DNA from: Phycisphaerae bacterium
GTDB taxonomy: Bacteria; Planctomycetota; Phycisphaerae; UBA1845; PWPN01
DNA: 50,505 nucleotides
Direction: 5' to 3'
Assembly (NCBI GenBank): GCA_035384605.1
Contig: DAOOIV010000027.1
Coordinates: 1 to 50,505, forward strand
The notes below the pieces were generated by a model. The model was not told the origin of the DNA. It saw only the letters and a program-made list of their open reading frames with translations, and ran no database searches. This document shows, piece by piece, positions 1-8,024 of this stretch; the first letter of the stretch is position 1, and every line of letters begins with the position of its first letter. The translations under genes were made by a program, and so were the position numbers.

Positions 1-45
1 CTTTTTTACGAACAAAGCGAGAAAACCTCGCCGGAGTATGCTTGA

Positions 46-1287
46 TCAGGGACTAATAGGAGACGGTTTGTGCTCAAGCGCCTGCCTCTCGATCTTGCGG
101 CCCAGCATGATGTTCTCAGGCGTGGGTGTCTTTGACAGATAGGGGACCAGCAGCGGCTCGCGATAGACCAGGTAAGCTGGTTCACCGAGTGAGCCGATCC
201 TTTGTGTGGAGGCGTTGACATCGTCCCCGAATCGCGGGAGCGAACCGTTGGCCATGGCGTAGCGGATCGGCAGCAGGAACATCTTCTTGAGATTCGGATG
301 GCTCCACAGATCGATTCCCAGCCGACGGGCACCCTCGCAGGTTTCCACCAGCGCATCCAGCGTGTAGAAGTGATAGCCCCAACTGTTCTCGTACCACATG
401 CCTTCCTCGGACAGGCAGTGGCTCATCTGAAAGGCGAAGCCCTGACCCGGCTGCTCGATGGCTTTGCGGATCCAGGCTTCGTCGCCGATCACCGCGCCGC
501 CCCAGAGCATGGCCGCGTTGTGCCACGTCTGCCAGTTGCTCTTGCCGGCCTTGTGCTTGTCGATGTTCTTCAGCATCGGCAGGATGAGTTGCTCCTCGAC
601 GGCTTTGCGATCGGCGTCGGATAAGGCCGGAGAATCGTGAATCAAGTCATAGGCCGGAGCGATCTGCCGGGACAGGGCGGTCGCCTCGCCAAGCGTCTGT
701 TCGTCGATGTGTCCGCCCGAGAGCCCCTTGGGTTGCTTCGTTGCGCTATTGGTGTGATAGGGGTACTTGAGATAGCGGTCGGCATAGCCGAGCAGGATCT
801 TCACGACATAGTCCGCGTACTTGCGATCGCCGGTGATGGCATAGGCCCAAGCCGCCTGACGCATCTGGCTGAGGTTTCGGCTGTGATGCCGCTTGAAGAC
901 CACGTCATCGTAGGGCTCTCCGGTATAGATCTTGCCGCACTTGGGGCATTGATGCTGCGTGTCGCTGAGCGTCTTGAGGCCCAGTTCGCACTTGTCGCAC
1001 TGATACCACTGGTTGTGCTGCCCGCCCCGCGGCGGAAATGTGACCGGGTCGTCCAGAAACTTGTCGGTCGCCTTGACGATGTTGGCGGCGACAACATGTG
1101 CGGGCCCGCCCGCCTGGTAGGCGGCGCGGAGCCGGGCCAACTCCTCGGGTGCGCAGGCAATCACGGGGTGCCGCTCGGCAGCCGGAAGCCGCACCGTCGG
1201 CGCCGTCCAGCTTTCTGCGCCCAGAGCCATGCCTGTGACAAGGACTTGTGCCAACAGCCAGGAGCCCACAAACAGCTTTTCTTTCAT
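46..1287 (-). CDS. Heparinase II/III-like polysaccharide lyase, N-terminal part; possibly interrupted
   Basis: Secreted protein of 413 aa resembling the N-terminal alpha-helical toroid region of heparinase/alginate lyase-type enzymes, which cleave acidic polysaccharides in or outside the periplasm. A Sec signal peptide covers about residues 1-23 (MKEKLFVGSWLLAQ, ending near ALG-AES). Two CxxC pairs around residues 95-120 (CDKC...CPKCGKIYTGEPYDD) look like the small zinc-binding insert common in planctomycete members. Further on are the family-like stretches SNWQTWHNAA and YENSWGYHFYTLDAL. An AGGA ribosome site precedes the ATG. Such proteins usually exceed 600 aa, with a beta-sandwich C-terminal domain. 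Here a TGA at 46-48 ends the frame, yet the same frame continues beyond it to the window edge with plausible residues (ILRRGFLALF). It may be a pseudogene, a sequencing error or a short variant; substrate unknown. Confidence 0.75.
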   Translation of the reverse strand: MKEKLFVGSWLLAQVLVTGMALGAESWTAPTVRLPAAERHPVIACAPEELARLRAAYQAGGPAHVVAANIVKATDKFLDDPVTFPPRGGQHNQWYQCDKCELGLKTLSDTQHQCPKCGKIYTGEPYDDVVFKRHHSRNLSQMRQAAWAYAITGDRKYADYVVKILLGYADRYLKYPYHTNSATKQPKGLSGGHIDEQTLGEATALSRQIAPAYDLIHDSPALSDADRKAVEEQLILPMLKNIDKHKAGKSNWQTWHNAAMLWGGAVIGDEAWIRKAIEQPGQGFAFQMSHCLSEEGMWYENSWGYHFYTLDALVETCEGARRLGIDLWSHPNLKKMFLLPIRYAMANGSLPRFGDDVNASTQRIGSLGEPAYLVYREPLLVPYLSKTPTPENIMLGRKIERQALEHKPSPISP

Positions 1288-1719
1288 CAGTGATCCTCGT
1301 CGTCATTGTTGTGTGAGTCGAAATCAGTTCTGGCCCGCTGCTCACTTCGATAGCGCACGGTTCATTGTGCGACTCGCGTCCGTCGTGGTTCTGTCATTAC
1401 TCCGATTCTATCGAACAACAAAAGGAATGACGAACCGTCCTGTGTCCATGCAAACCATTCAAACATCCTTGGTGACTTTGCCGATCAGCGGTACAATACT
1501 GGACGGGCGGCGGTTGCAGCGTTTCTAGGTTCCAGTACGAGGCCGATCACGAGAATGGGACCAAGGCACTCTGACGGAGCTTGTCAGGCCGGCTTCCAGC
1601 CGGTCGACTGGACCGGCAAGACGGATGCCGGTCCCGCACAGGGTCTTGTTGCAGTCCATCATGATGTTCGGCTTATTGTTGCTCGCATCAACTTCACGAC
1701 AGTCTGAGAGGATCAGCAC
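1288..1719. other. Intergenic region between divergent genes, with two hairpins
   Basis: No credible gene is seen here. It separates the leftward heparinase-like gene from the rightward ATPase pair, so it should hold both promoters; I could not identify either with confidence. Two inverted repeats lie close together: 1589-1603 (stem CCGGCT/AGCCGG, loop TCC) and 1610-1634 (9-bp stem GGACCGGCA/TGCCGGTCC, 7-nt loop). Neither is followed by a T run, so they are not typical terminators. They resemble in style the hairpin clusters near 19.1 and 24.8 kb. Confidence 0.5.
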
Positions 1720-2886
1720 ATGCCTCCGTCGTTAGAATTGCGAAACATCGGTCAGATTCAAGAGGCGAATCTCTCTTTCGGCGATCTGACGGTCCTTGTC
1801 GGCCCACAGGCCAGCGGCAAGAGCATCGCCTTGCAATGGCTGAAACTGGTTCTGGACACAGGCCTCGTTCAGGCTCAACTGTCCCAATACGGCTTGGATT
1901 GGGGAAAGAGTGTCTCGAAGTTCCTTGATCTCTATTTCGGCGAGGGCATGCACACGGTCTGGCAGGAAGGTCTAAGTGAAGTGCTCTGGGACCATCAACC
2001 ATGGGATGCGAACAAGAAGATCAGTCGAAAGGCGGTCAGCAAGAAGGAGTCCGTCTTTCTGGTTCCGGCGCAGCGCGTGCTGACGCTTCGTGACGGCTGG
2101 CCTCGTCCTTTCAGTGATTTCTCTGCTGGCGATCCCTTCGCGGTGCGATCGTTCAGCGAGAAGCTTCGACTTCTCATGGAACAAGAACTTGGTGCCGGAG
2201 ACGCGGTCTTTCCAAAGAGCAACCGGCTGAAAAGCGAGTACCGCAAGCTGCTGGAGAAGACGATCTTCCAGCAGTTTCGTCTCAAGGTGGACGCACTCAG
2301 GTCGCAAAAACGGCTCGTTCTTGGCCAGACGGCGGGGACCGCCCCCCTGCCTTACATGGTTTGGTCGGCGGGGCAGAGAGAGTTTGTGCCCTTGTTGCTG
2401 GGTCTGTATTGGCTTATGCCCCCGGCAAAAGTGTCCCGCCGCAACGATGTTCAATGGGTGATCATCGAGGAGCCGGAGATGGGCATGCATCCGCGGGCCA
2501 TCACAGCGGTATTGCTGCTCGTGCTCGAGTTGCTGGACCGCGGCTATCGAGTCTGCATCTCCACTCATGTCCCGCAGGTACTTGATCTCGTGTGGGTGAT
2601 TCAGAAGCTTGGGAGGACGCAGGCAAAACCCGAGAAGCTGCTGCAGGTGTTCGAGGCGCCGAATACGCAAGGCCTGCGCACCGTTGCAGCCAACGCGCTC
2701 AGGAAGGAATGCAAAGTGTATTTCTTCGATGGTGACAGTGGTCAAGTCCACGATATCACCGGCTTGGACCCTGCCTCGCTGGACAAGACCGAGTCGAGTT
2801 GGGGTGGGATGCTCGACTTCAGCGGTCGGGCGAACGAGGCGGTCGCGACCGCCATGGCGAATACGGGGACGCTCTTTCCGTTATGA
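1720..2886 (+). CDS. ABC-type (AAA15/AAA_21-like) ATPase, first gene of a coupled pair
   Basis: A 388-aa soluble ATPase of the SMC/RecF-like ABC fold. Visible motifs are Walker A GPQASGKS (K34), an ABC-signature-like SAGQRE (residues 216-221), Walker B VIIEEPE (E250-E251) followed by MGMHP, and a switch-histidine segment ISTHVPQ. There is no transmembrane segment and no transporter partner. The compact coiled/helical insert between Walker A and the signature fits stand-alone ATPases found in OLD-, PARIS-AriA- or RloA-type systems rather than SMC proteins. A GAGAGGA site lies 5-6 nt before the ATG. Its stop overlaps the start of the next gene (ATGA), so the two are very likely translated together. 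Role unknown; DNA damage response or phage defence are guesses from the ATPase class only. Confidence 0.85.
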   Translation: MPPSLELRNIGQIQEANLSFGDLTVLVGPQASGKSIALQWLKLVLDTGLVQAQLSQYGLDWGKSVSKFLDLYFGEGMHTVWQEGLSEVLWDHQPWDANKKISRKAVSKKESVFLVPAQRVLTLRDGWPRPFSDFSAGDPFAVRSFSEKLRLLMEQELGAGDAVFPKSNRLKSEYRKLLEKTIFQQFRLKVDALRSQKRLVLGQTAGTAPLPYMVWSAGQREFVPLLLGLYWLMPPAKVSRRNDVQWVIIEEPEMGMHPRAITAVLLLVLELLDRGYRVCISTHVPQVLDLVWVIQKLGRTQAKPEKLLQVFEAPNTQGLRTVAANALRKECKVYFFDGDSGQVHDITGLDPASLDKTESSWGGMLDFSGRANEAVATAMANTGTLFPL

Positions 2887-3344
2887 GCTTCCAAAACGAT
2901 GTTGAACAGACTGCGGGACTCGAACACGCTTACCGACCGGGCAAGCAGGCGCTCCGTCCTGCCGATCAGAACAAGGTCGATGCAATAGCGACAAGGAGAC
3001 TGGCCGGGAGCGCGGATATCGATGCAGCTCTTGAGAATCTGCGCCCAAATGAGAACCGATGGGACTACGTTGTCGGGTGGGCGACCAAGGAGAAATCCGA
3101 ATTCCTGTACTGGATCGAGGTCCATTCGGCCAGCGGGGCGGGTGCGGTTCGTGAAATCTTAGATAAGCTGACTTGGCTCAAGGGGTGGCTTGATGGCGAG
3201 GGAAACAGACTCCGCAACTACAGACGGAAGATCGTGTGGATCGCCAGCGGTAAGAGCGCCTTTCAGCAGAACTCGCCGCAACTTAAGCGGCTGGTTGCTG
3301 CCGGAGTCTACTTCGCCGGCGGGCATTACACGATTGCCGACTAA
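2883..3344 (+). CDS. 153-aa partner of the upstream ATPase, unknown function (WDY...EVH family)
   Basis: The start is the ATG in the ATGA overlap with the ATPase stop, giving 153 aa; an upstream in-frame start lies inside the ATPase gene and is less likely. The most distinctive features are ENRWDYVVGW (W60, D61) and YWIEVHSAS (E79, H81), followed by a helix KLTWLKGWL and a basic stretch RNYRRKIVWIASGKS. An acidic residue followed by a strand with ExH recalls a nuclease-like core such as PD-(D/E)xK, but the usual lysine is absent and I do not claim a nuclease. No signal peptide or membrane segment. Tight coupling with the ATPase suggests a shared complex or toxin/effector role. From memory, pairs like this occur in other bacteria, but this is unverified. 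Confidence 0.8.
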   Translation: MSFQNDVEQTAGLEHAYRPGKQALRPADQNKVDAIATRRLAGSADIDAALENLRPNENRWDYVVGWATKEKSEFLYWIEVHSASGAGAVREILDKLTWLKGWLDGEGNRLRNYRRKIVWIASGKSAFQQNSPQLKRLVAAGVYFAGGHYTIAD

Positions 3345-3451
3345 CCTGCTGCCGCCTTGACGGGTGCCATGGTGAGAAGGGAGCGCGAGCCTTAAACCAC
3401 TGGCGTCTTGGATCGCATCGGGCGAGCACCGGTAGCATTGAGGGTCACATC

Positions 3452-5080
3452 ATGAAGGCGCGAATCAGCCGGAGGATCTACCTGAAGAGCCTGGCCTGCG
3501 GCGCAGCGGCCGCATTGGGCGCCGGTTCGCGGGCTCGCCTGTTCGCGGCAGAGAGCAAGGATTCGCGGGCGACGCTCGATATTCTGCTCGACGAACAGAT
3601 TCGGGAGCCCGATGGCAAGCCGGCCGTGATCAGTCCGCTGCTCCACGGCCATTTCACCGAGCACATCGGCGGGGTTATCTACGACGGCATCTGGGTCGGG
3701 CCCGACTCCAGAGTGCCCAACGTGGACGGCATCCGCAAGGCTCTGGTCGAGAGCTTCAAGAAGATCGCTCCGCCGGTGATCCGCTGGCCCGGCGGCTGCT
3801 TTGCCGACCGATATCATTGGCGCGACGGCATCGGCCCGGCCGCCGGTCGCCCGCGGCGCTTCAATCGCTGGGGGGAGCGCGGCGAGCCCAACGCCTTCGG
3901 CACACACGAATTCATCAAGTTCTGCCGGCTGGTCGGAGCCGAACCCTACCTGGCCGCCAATGTCGGTACGGGGACGGCCGAGGAGTTCCAACAATGGGTC
4001 GAGTACTGTAACGCTCCGGCCGGCAGCACCACGCTGGCCGATGAGCGGAACGCCAACGGCGACCACGAACCGTTCAAGGTCCGCTTCTGGGGCGTGGGCA
4101 ACGAGAACTGGGGCTGCGGCGGAACCTACACGCCCGAGGACTACTGCACCGAGTACCGCAAGTTCACCACCTGGGTGCCGAAGTACGGCGTGCCGCTCTA
4201 CTTGGTCGCCTGCGGACCCAACGGCGGCGACGTCTCGTGGACCCGGCGATTCCTCAAGAAGTGGCGCGACGCCGCAACCGCCCCGATCAGCGGATTCGCC
4301 GGTCACTACTACTGCGGAAGTTCGGGCACCGCCACTCAGTTCAACGCCGCCCAGTGGTACGACCTGCTCGACAAGGCCAACTACATGGAGACGTTCATCA
4401 ACGAGCACTGGAAGGCCATGGGCGAGTTCGACCCCAAGCACGAGATCAAGTTCATTGTCGACGAGTGGGGCTGCTGGCACCCGTCGGGGACCGAGATCAA
4501 GAAGGAGTTTGACTTCTGCCAGATCAGCACGCTCCGCGATGCGCTCGTCGCCGGTCTGACGCTCGACATTTTCCACCGCCACGCCGAGAAGCTCTCGCTA
4601 TGTGCCGTTGCTCAACTCGTCAACTGCCTTCAGTCGCTCTACTTGGCCACCGATGACAAGTTCATCGAGACGACCAACTACCACGTGTTCAGCATGTACC
4701 TCGACCATCAAAACGGCACCGCCGTCCCGCTTCGCGTCGCCGCCGACCCCGTCACCTTCTCGCTCGATGGAAAGGATCGCAAGATCTTTCGCGTAGCGGG
4801 CTCCGCGTCCGTGCGGGACAGGCAACTGACTCTGACGCTCACGCACACACACGCATCCGAGCCGATCGAAGTCGCGATCAAGCTGGTGGGTAGCGCCAGG
4901 CCGGCCGAGCTTGCCGGCACCGTGCTCACTCACAGCAAGCTCAACGCCGCCAACACGTTCGAGAGCCCGGCGGAGGTTATCCCGCGAGATCTGCCTCTCG
5001 ACCGCCCGAAACCCGACGGCTCACTGGTCGTCACCTTGCCTCCGGCCTCCGTAACGCGGCTGCGAATCCCCTTATCGTAG
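3452..5080 (+). CDS. GH51 alpha-L-arabinofuranosidase, Tat-exported
   Basis: A 542-aa enzyme expected to remove alpha-L-arabinofuranosyl side chains from plant or algal polysaccharides. The N-terminus has a twin-arginine signal (SRRIYLKSLACGAAAA, RR at 7-8), so the protein is exported folded. The family features are LLHGHFTEHIGG near the start, the WPGGCFAD loop, the acid/base in GVGNENWG (E218) and the nucleophile in IVDEWGCW (E338). The 120-residue spacing between these fits GH51. The C-terminal ~150 residues form the expected beta-sandwich. The gene ends 9 nt inside the convergent 44-aa gene. It belongs with the other secreted glycan enzymes in the window but is not in a visible operon with them. 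Confidence 0.93.
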   Translation: MKARISRRIYLKSLACGAAAALGAGSRARLFAAESKDSRATLDILLDEQIREPDGKPAVISPLLHGHFTEHIGGVIYDGIWVGPDSRVPNVDGIRKALVESFKKIAPPVIRWPGGCFADRYHWRDGIGPAAGRPRRFNRWGERGEPNAFGTHEFIKFCRLVGAEPYLAANVGTGTAEEFQQWVEYCNAPAGSTTLADERNANGDHEPFKVRFWGVGNENWGCGGTYTPEDYCTEYRKFTTWVPKYGVPLYLVACGPNGGDVSWTRRFLKKWRDAATAPISGFAGHYYCGSSGTATQFNAAQWYDLLDKANYMETFINEHWKAMGEFDPKHEIKFIVDEWGCWHPSGTEIKKEFDFCQISTLRDALVAGLTLDIFHRHAEKLSLCAVAQLVNCLQSLYLATDDKFIETTNYHVFSMYLDHQNGTAVPLRVAADPVTFSLDGKDRKIFRVAGSASVRDRQLTLTLTHTHASEPIEVAIKLVGSARPAELAGTVLTHSKLNAANTFESPAEVIPRDLPLDRPKPDGSLVVTLPPASVTRLRIPLS

Positions 5081-5206
5081 CAGCATGGGGCCCGTCGCCT
5101 TCGGCAAACCGAGCCGGAACCGGATCAGCGGCACGGGCTTGCTCGTGCCGCAGTCGAGCAGATACCAGCCCGGCAGCTTGCCGTGCTTCGAGGCCGGATG
5201 GCTCAT
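5072..5206 (-). CDS. 44-aa hypothetical protein, third gene of an overlapping cluster
   Basis: Small open frame, supported mainly by arrangement: its ATG overlaps the TGA of the upstream 212-aa gene as ATGA, just as that gene's GTG overlaps the stop of the 101-aa gene. The product begins MSHPASKHGKLPGWYLLDCG and ends LGLPKATGPMLLR; it is basic with one cysteine and has no membrane segment. Codon usage resembles the neighbouring genes. Its last 9 nt overlap the end of the convergent arabinofuranosidase. An 8-bp inverted repeat (GCGGCACG/CGTGCCGC, 5128-5151) lies inside it and could end transcription from either side, which is the main alternative explanation for this stretch. Function unknown. 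Confidence 0.55.
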   Translation of the reverse strand: MSHPASKHGKLPGWYLLDCGTSKPVPLIRFRLGLPKATGPMLLR

Positions 5207-5841
5207 CGCGGCGACTGACCACGCATCTCGATAAGCCGCTGCCGGGTGTATAACTCGGGTCGATCGAGAAAACGCCCATAGCTCTCCTTCGTGAAGAAAG
5301 CCTCCCGGGGCGGCAGATCACTATCCTCGTCGAAGAACTTGAGTGCCTCGTCGAGACACAGGGCGGCCTCGATTCGCATCCGCCGTACGGCCGCCCGTCT
5401 TTCAATGCTTGTCGATTTGACGCTTTCCGTTCGCGCAGCCTCGGTCAGCATGGTGTACAGCATCACCCAGCCGGCAACGTCGATCAGACGCGACGGGCGG
5501 CGTGTCGGATTGATGACCTGGGCGGCCGGTTGTTGCGAAACGTCCCGCAGTTCGTCGAGCATGCTCAGGACCGGGCCGCGGCGCTCAAGCTCTGCCACGC
5601 AGAACCTGATGCTTGCCGGTTGGCCGCATTCGTCACACACCACGGTCACCGTCAACCCGTGTGCGGCGGCATCATAGACCGGCGCTTCACGAGAAATCAG
5701 CAGCGGCCCCTCTCCGCACGACGCGCACCGCCGCGTCTTTACGTACAGCCGTGCTTCGGTGAGACTGTGAGGAATGAGTACTACGCCGGCGTCGCTCATA
5801 ACCAGGTGATGGTAACCGCCGGGCGGACCGGAGCAAGTCAC
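5203..5841 (-). CDS. Hypothetical protein with two CxxC zinc-ribbon pairs
   Basis: A 212-aa protein of unknown function. The N-terminal third has CASCGEG and, about 30 residues later, CDECGQ, which together would bind one zinc ion; the remainder is helical and charged (ERRAAVRRMRIEAALCLDEALKFF). The GTG start at 5841 overlaps the stop of the preceding 101-aa gene (GTGA), suggesting translational coupling; an internal ATG at MSDAGVV is an alternative. There is no signal peptide or membrane segment, so it should be cytoplasmic. It may work with its two coupled neighbours, possibly in nucleic-acid or protein binding, but nothing here proves it. Confidence 0.75.
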   Translation of the reverse strand: MTCSGPPGGYHHLVMSDAGVVLIPHSLTEARLYVKTRRCASCGEGPLLISREAPVYDAAAHGLTVTVVCDECGQPASIRFCVAELERRGPVLSMLDELRDVSQQPAAQVINPTRRPSRLIDVAGWVMLYTMLTEAARTESVKSTSIERRAAVRRMRIEAALCLDEALKFFDEDSDLPPREAFFTKESYGRFLDRPELYTRQRLIEMRGQSPR

Positions 5842-6143
5842 GCGCTTTCAAGATGCTTGGGATCGGCCGTGATCACCAGTGCGCAACCGCTCTGGTCTCG
5901 CAGCCGCAGTTTGATACGCCCCAGCCGGCGCAGCTTCTCTCGCTCTGACTCCTTGGCGATGTACACCACTTCCGCCGTGATCTTGTCATTGCCTTTGAAA
6001 AACAGCGTCTGAAGGCGCTTCTTGATCTGTGATGAAATGCGGCCGTGGTCATCATCCCACGTCGACCAGTCGGGTACTTCCATCGGTTCGGCTACTCTGA
6101 CCTTGGAACCTACCGCAAGGTACCTGTTCGAATCGAACGCCAT
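5838..6143 (-). CDS. Hypothetical 101-aa protein, first gene of the overlapping cluster
   Basis: Unrecognised small protein beginning MAFDSNRYLAVGSKVRVAEP. The pattern of short beta strands (KVRVAEPMEV, ITAEVVYIA, IKLRLRD, ALVITAD) with basic helices between them suggests a small beta-barrel such as an SH3- or OB-like fold; this is inference from residue patterns only. Its stop overlaps the GTG start of the 212-aa zinc-ribbon gene. It probably leads a three-gene operon 6143 to 5072 on the minus strand. Confidence 0.7.
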   Translation of the reverse strand: MAFDSNRYLAVGSKVRVAEPMEVPDWSTWDDDHGRISSQIKKRLQTLFFKGNDKITAEVVYIAKESEREKLRRLGRIKLRLRDQSGCALVITADPKHLESA

Positions 6144-6578
6144 CCCACAGTCTCCACGATTGCCGTCAGCAATCAGAGCCGTCCACGCCGCCCTGACGTT
6201 GACACGGGCAATACTCCTTAATCATGCCGGCCGGTAACCGGCGGACTGGAAACAGGCATCCGGCTCGCCCCTGAGCGGGGCGTGCATGGTGGCAGCCCAG
6301 AGTTGCATGCTCGGCACCGCCACAACCGCCTGCTGCACAGCATGCTAGCATATCTGCGCCGCCTGAACAAGCCGTTTTTCCGCATTTTTGCCTTTAATCG
6401 TCGACCTCCTCGGACACTCTTTCGGTTGACACCTGCCTGCCGATTGACGACGCCTTTGCGGGGGCTTAAAACACCGTCCACTTGTCACGTATGGCCGTCT
6501 TCGCCGGAGAAAGAACGCCTGCCTGAGCGGTATCCTGGCAAAGAGGCGGTCGCGCGGGCAATCCGACACGAGGGCGAC
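6144..6578. other. Divergent intergenic region with a hairpin
   Basis: This lies between the leftward 101-aa gene and the probable start of the uracil-DNA glycosylase. An open frame continues upstream of that start to 6282, but most of its translation (RHRHNRLLHSML...) does not look like protein. A hairpin at 6266-6282 (stem CGCCCC/GGGGCG, loop TGAGC) sits at the beginning of that longer frame, which argues against translation from 6282. No promoter could be assigned confidently. Confidence 0.45.
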
Positions 6579-7385
6579 ATGGGGCTTCCTCCCGATCAGA
6601 TTCGTGGTTCCTTGGAACGATATCTGGAGATTGATCGGCTTCTGGGGATCGATTCCGCACCCCTGTCCCCACGTCCGCCACGGCACGCACAGCTTTCAGG
6701 TAAACACCCTCCTGCCGCGGCTTCCCCAGGACGGGACAAGCCGGTTGTGGCCCTTCAAGCCCTTTCCCCGGAGGAATTGCTCCGTCGGCAGGAGGCCCTC
6801 AAGACCCTGGACGCAGGGCAAGTCAAAGGCTGTATGAAGTGCCGGTTATCGCGGACGCGAACGCAGACCGTTTTCGGACAGGGGAATCCGGCTGCGCGCC
6901 TCGTCTTCGTGGGCGAAGGCCCGGGGGCCGATGAAGATGCGCAGGGGCTCGCCTTTGTTGGCCGGGCAGGCCAGTTGCTCACGAGAATGATTGAGGCGAT
7001 GGGACTCACCCGAGACCAGGTGTTTATCTGCAACATCGTCAAGTGCCGTCCGCCGGAGAACCGCACGCCTGCTCCTGACGAGATATCCGCCTGTTGGCCC
7101 TACCTCGAAGAGCAGCTTCGCATTATCACGCCGGAGGTCATTGTAGCTCTCGGCAAGCCCGCGACGCAGACCCTGCTGGGAACCACCGAGGGAATTGGCC
7201 GGCTCCGAGGCCATTGGCATGAGTTCTTCTTGTCCGGATCACCTATGATCGGGCCGGCCACGCCGTTGATGCCCACCTTTCACCCCGCCTATCTTTTGCG
7301 AGATCCAGGAAAGAAGCCGCAAGCCTGGAGCGACCTCCAGATGGTCATGGCACGACTTGGGCTGCCCCTCCCGGAGCGGCGGTAG
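6579..7385 (+). CDS. Uracil-DNA glycosylase, family 4 ([4Fe-4S])
   Basis: DNA repair enzyme that removes uracil from DNA. Family 4 features are all visible: the FVGEGPGADED motif with an acidic active-site region, GRAGQLL, the NIVKCRPPENRTP loop, and HPAYLLR near the C-terminus. Likely iron-sulfur ligands are C85 and C88 (CMKC) together with cysteines in KCRPP and ISACWPYL. I chose the ATG at 6579 (268 aa; MGLPPDQIRGSLERYLEIDR) because the next ~100 upstream residues in frame look non-coding. A start a little upstream, near AVARAIRHEGD, is possible. Monocistronic in appearance. Confidence 0.9.
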   Translation: MGLPPDQIRGSLERYLEIDRLLGIDSAPLSPRPPRHAQLSGKHPPAAASPGRDKPVVALQALSPEELLRRQEALKTLDAGQVKGCMKCRLSRTRTQTVFGQGNPAARLVFVGEGPGADEDAQGLAFVGRAGQLLTRMIEAMGLTRDQVFICNIVKCRPPENRTPAPDEISACWPYLEEQLRIITPEVIVALGKPATQTLLGTTEGIGRLRGHWHEFFLSGSPMIGPATPLMPTFHPAYLLRDPGKKPQAWSDLQMVMARLGLPLPERR

Positions 7386-8024
7386 ACGATTCGTTCAAAA
7401 CTCACCGGCGAGCACGGGTTCCGCCTTTGCACAACCCCTGCGCCCTGGCGCCCCGCAAGCCGGCCGACTTCCCTTGGGGCTTGCTGTTCCGGAAACCGCC
7501 AAGTCACTTTTCCTTCCCCTCAGGCCGGGGCCAGGATGCCCGCGTCCGGACGGATGACTGCCGGCCGCGATTGTTCAAGCATCAGCCGTATGCTCGCATT
7601 GATCAGCACCCGGCCAAGTGCGGATCGCGTTCTGGCCCGGTCGAGTGCCAAACCTCCGCGCATGCCCGGAAGGTATTACCGCCTGTCTCAGGAAGCTATG
7701 TGGGACAGCCTTCCAACCGGACACTGGCAAAATGCGGGTTGCACACCTACCAGTATAGGTCCTCCGCGGACCTTTCTGTTACCGGACTCGGCAGGGCCGG
7801 TTATCGGTTCCGCGGGGGCAGTCTTTCTCTTAGCTTGCGGCTGTAAGCGCGGTAGGTATTCCCTTGAGTGCGGCGTCTTGCGTTGGTGCCATGTCCGTGG
7901 ACGCGGTTGCGCGTTTTAACACATCGGCTGGAAGCATTTACATATCATGAGACCCCCATTATAGCCCGATCTACACGTATACGGCCACGTTTGCCCTGCA
8001 CCAGGGAGAACTTGTGGGGGTCAG
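7386..8024. other. 639-bp intergenic region
   Basis: I see no credible gene. Open frames here (for example 7427-7846 and 7536-7919) give proline-, arginine- and serine-rich translations without recognisable patterns. The only element I can support is the sigma-70-type promoter at 7937-7965 for the downstream HD-GYP gene. The rest may be leader, degenerate repeats or decayed sequence. Confidence 0.5.
7937..7965 (+). promoter_or_regulatory. Predicted sigma-70 promoter for the HD-GYP/PilZ gene
   Basis: TTTACA (7937-7942) and TATAGC (7960-7965) are separated by exactly 17 nt. Transcription would start near 7972, leaving a leader of about 53 nt before the ATG at 8025. The match is 5/6 at -35 and 4/6 at -10; planctomycete promoter rules are poorly known, so this is a prediction. 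Confidence 0.45.

Noticed and set aside
6282..6578. N-terminal 99-codon extension of the uracil-DNA glycosylase
   Set aside because: It starts at a hairpin and its first part does not resemble protein; family members begin near the helix before the CMKC motif.
7427..7919. Open frames of 127-139 codons in the gap before the HD-GYP gene
   Set aside because: Low-complexity translations, no ribosome site, and they lie upstream of or overlap the predicted promoter.
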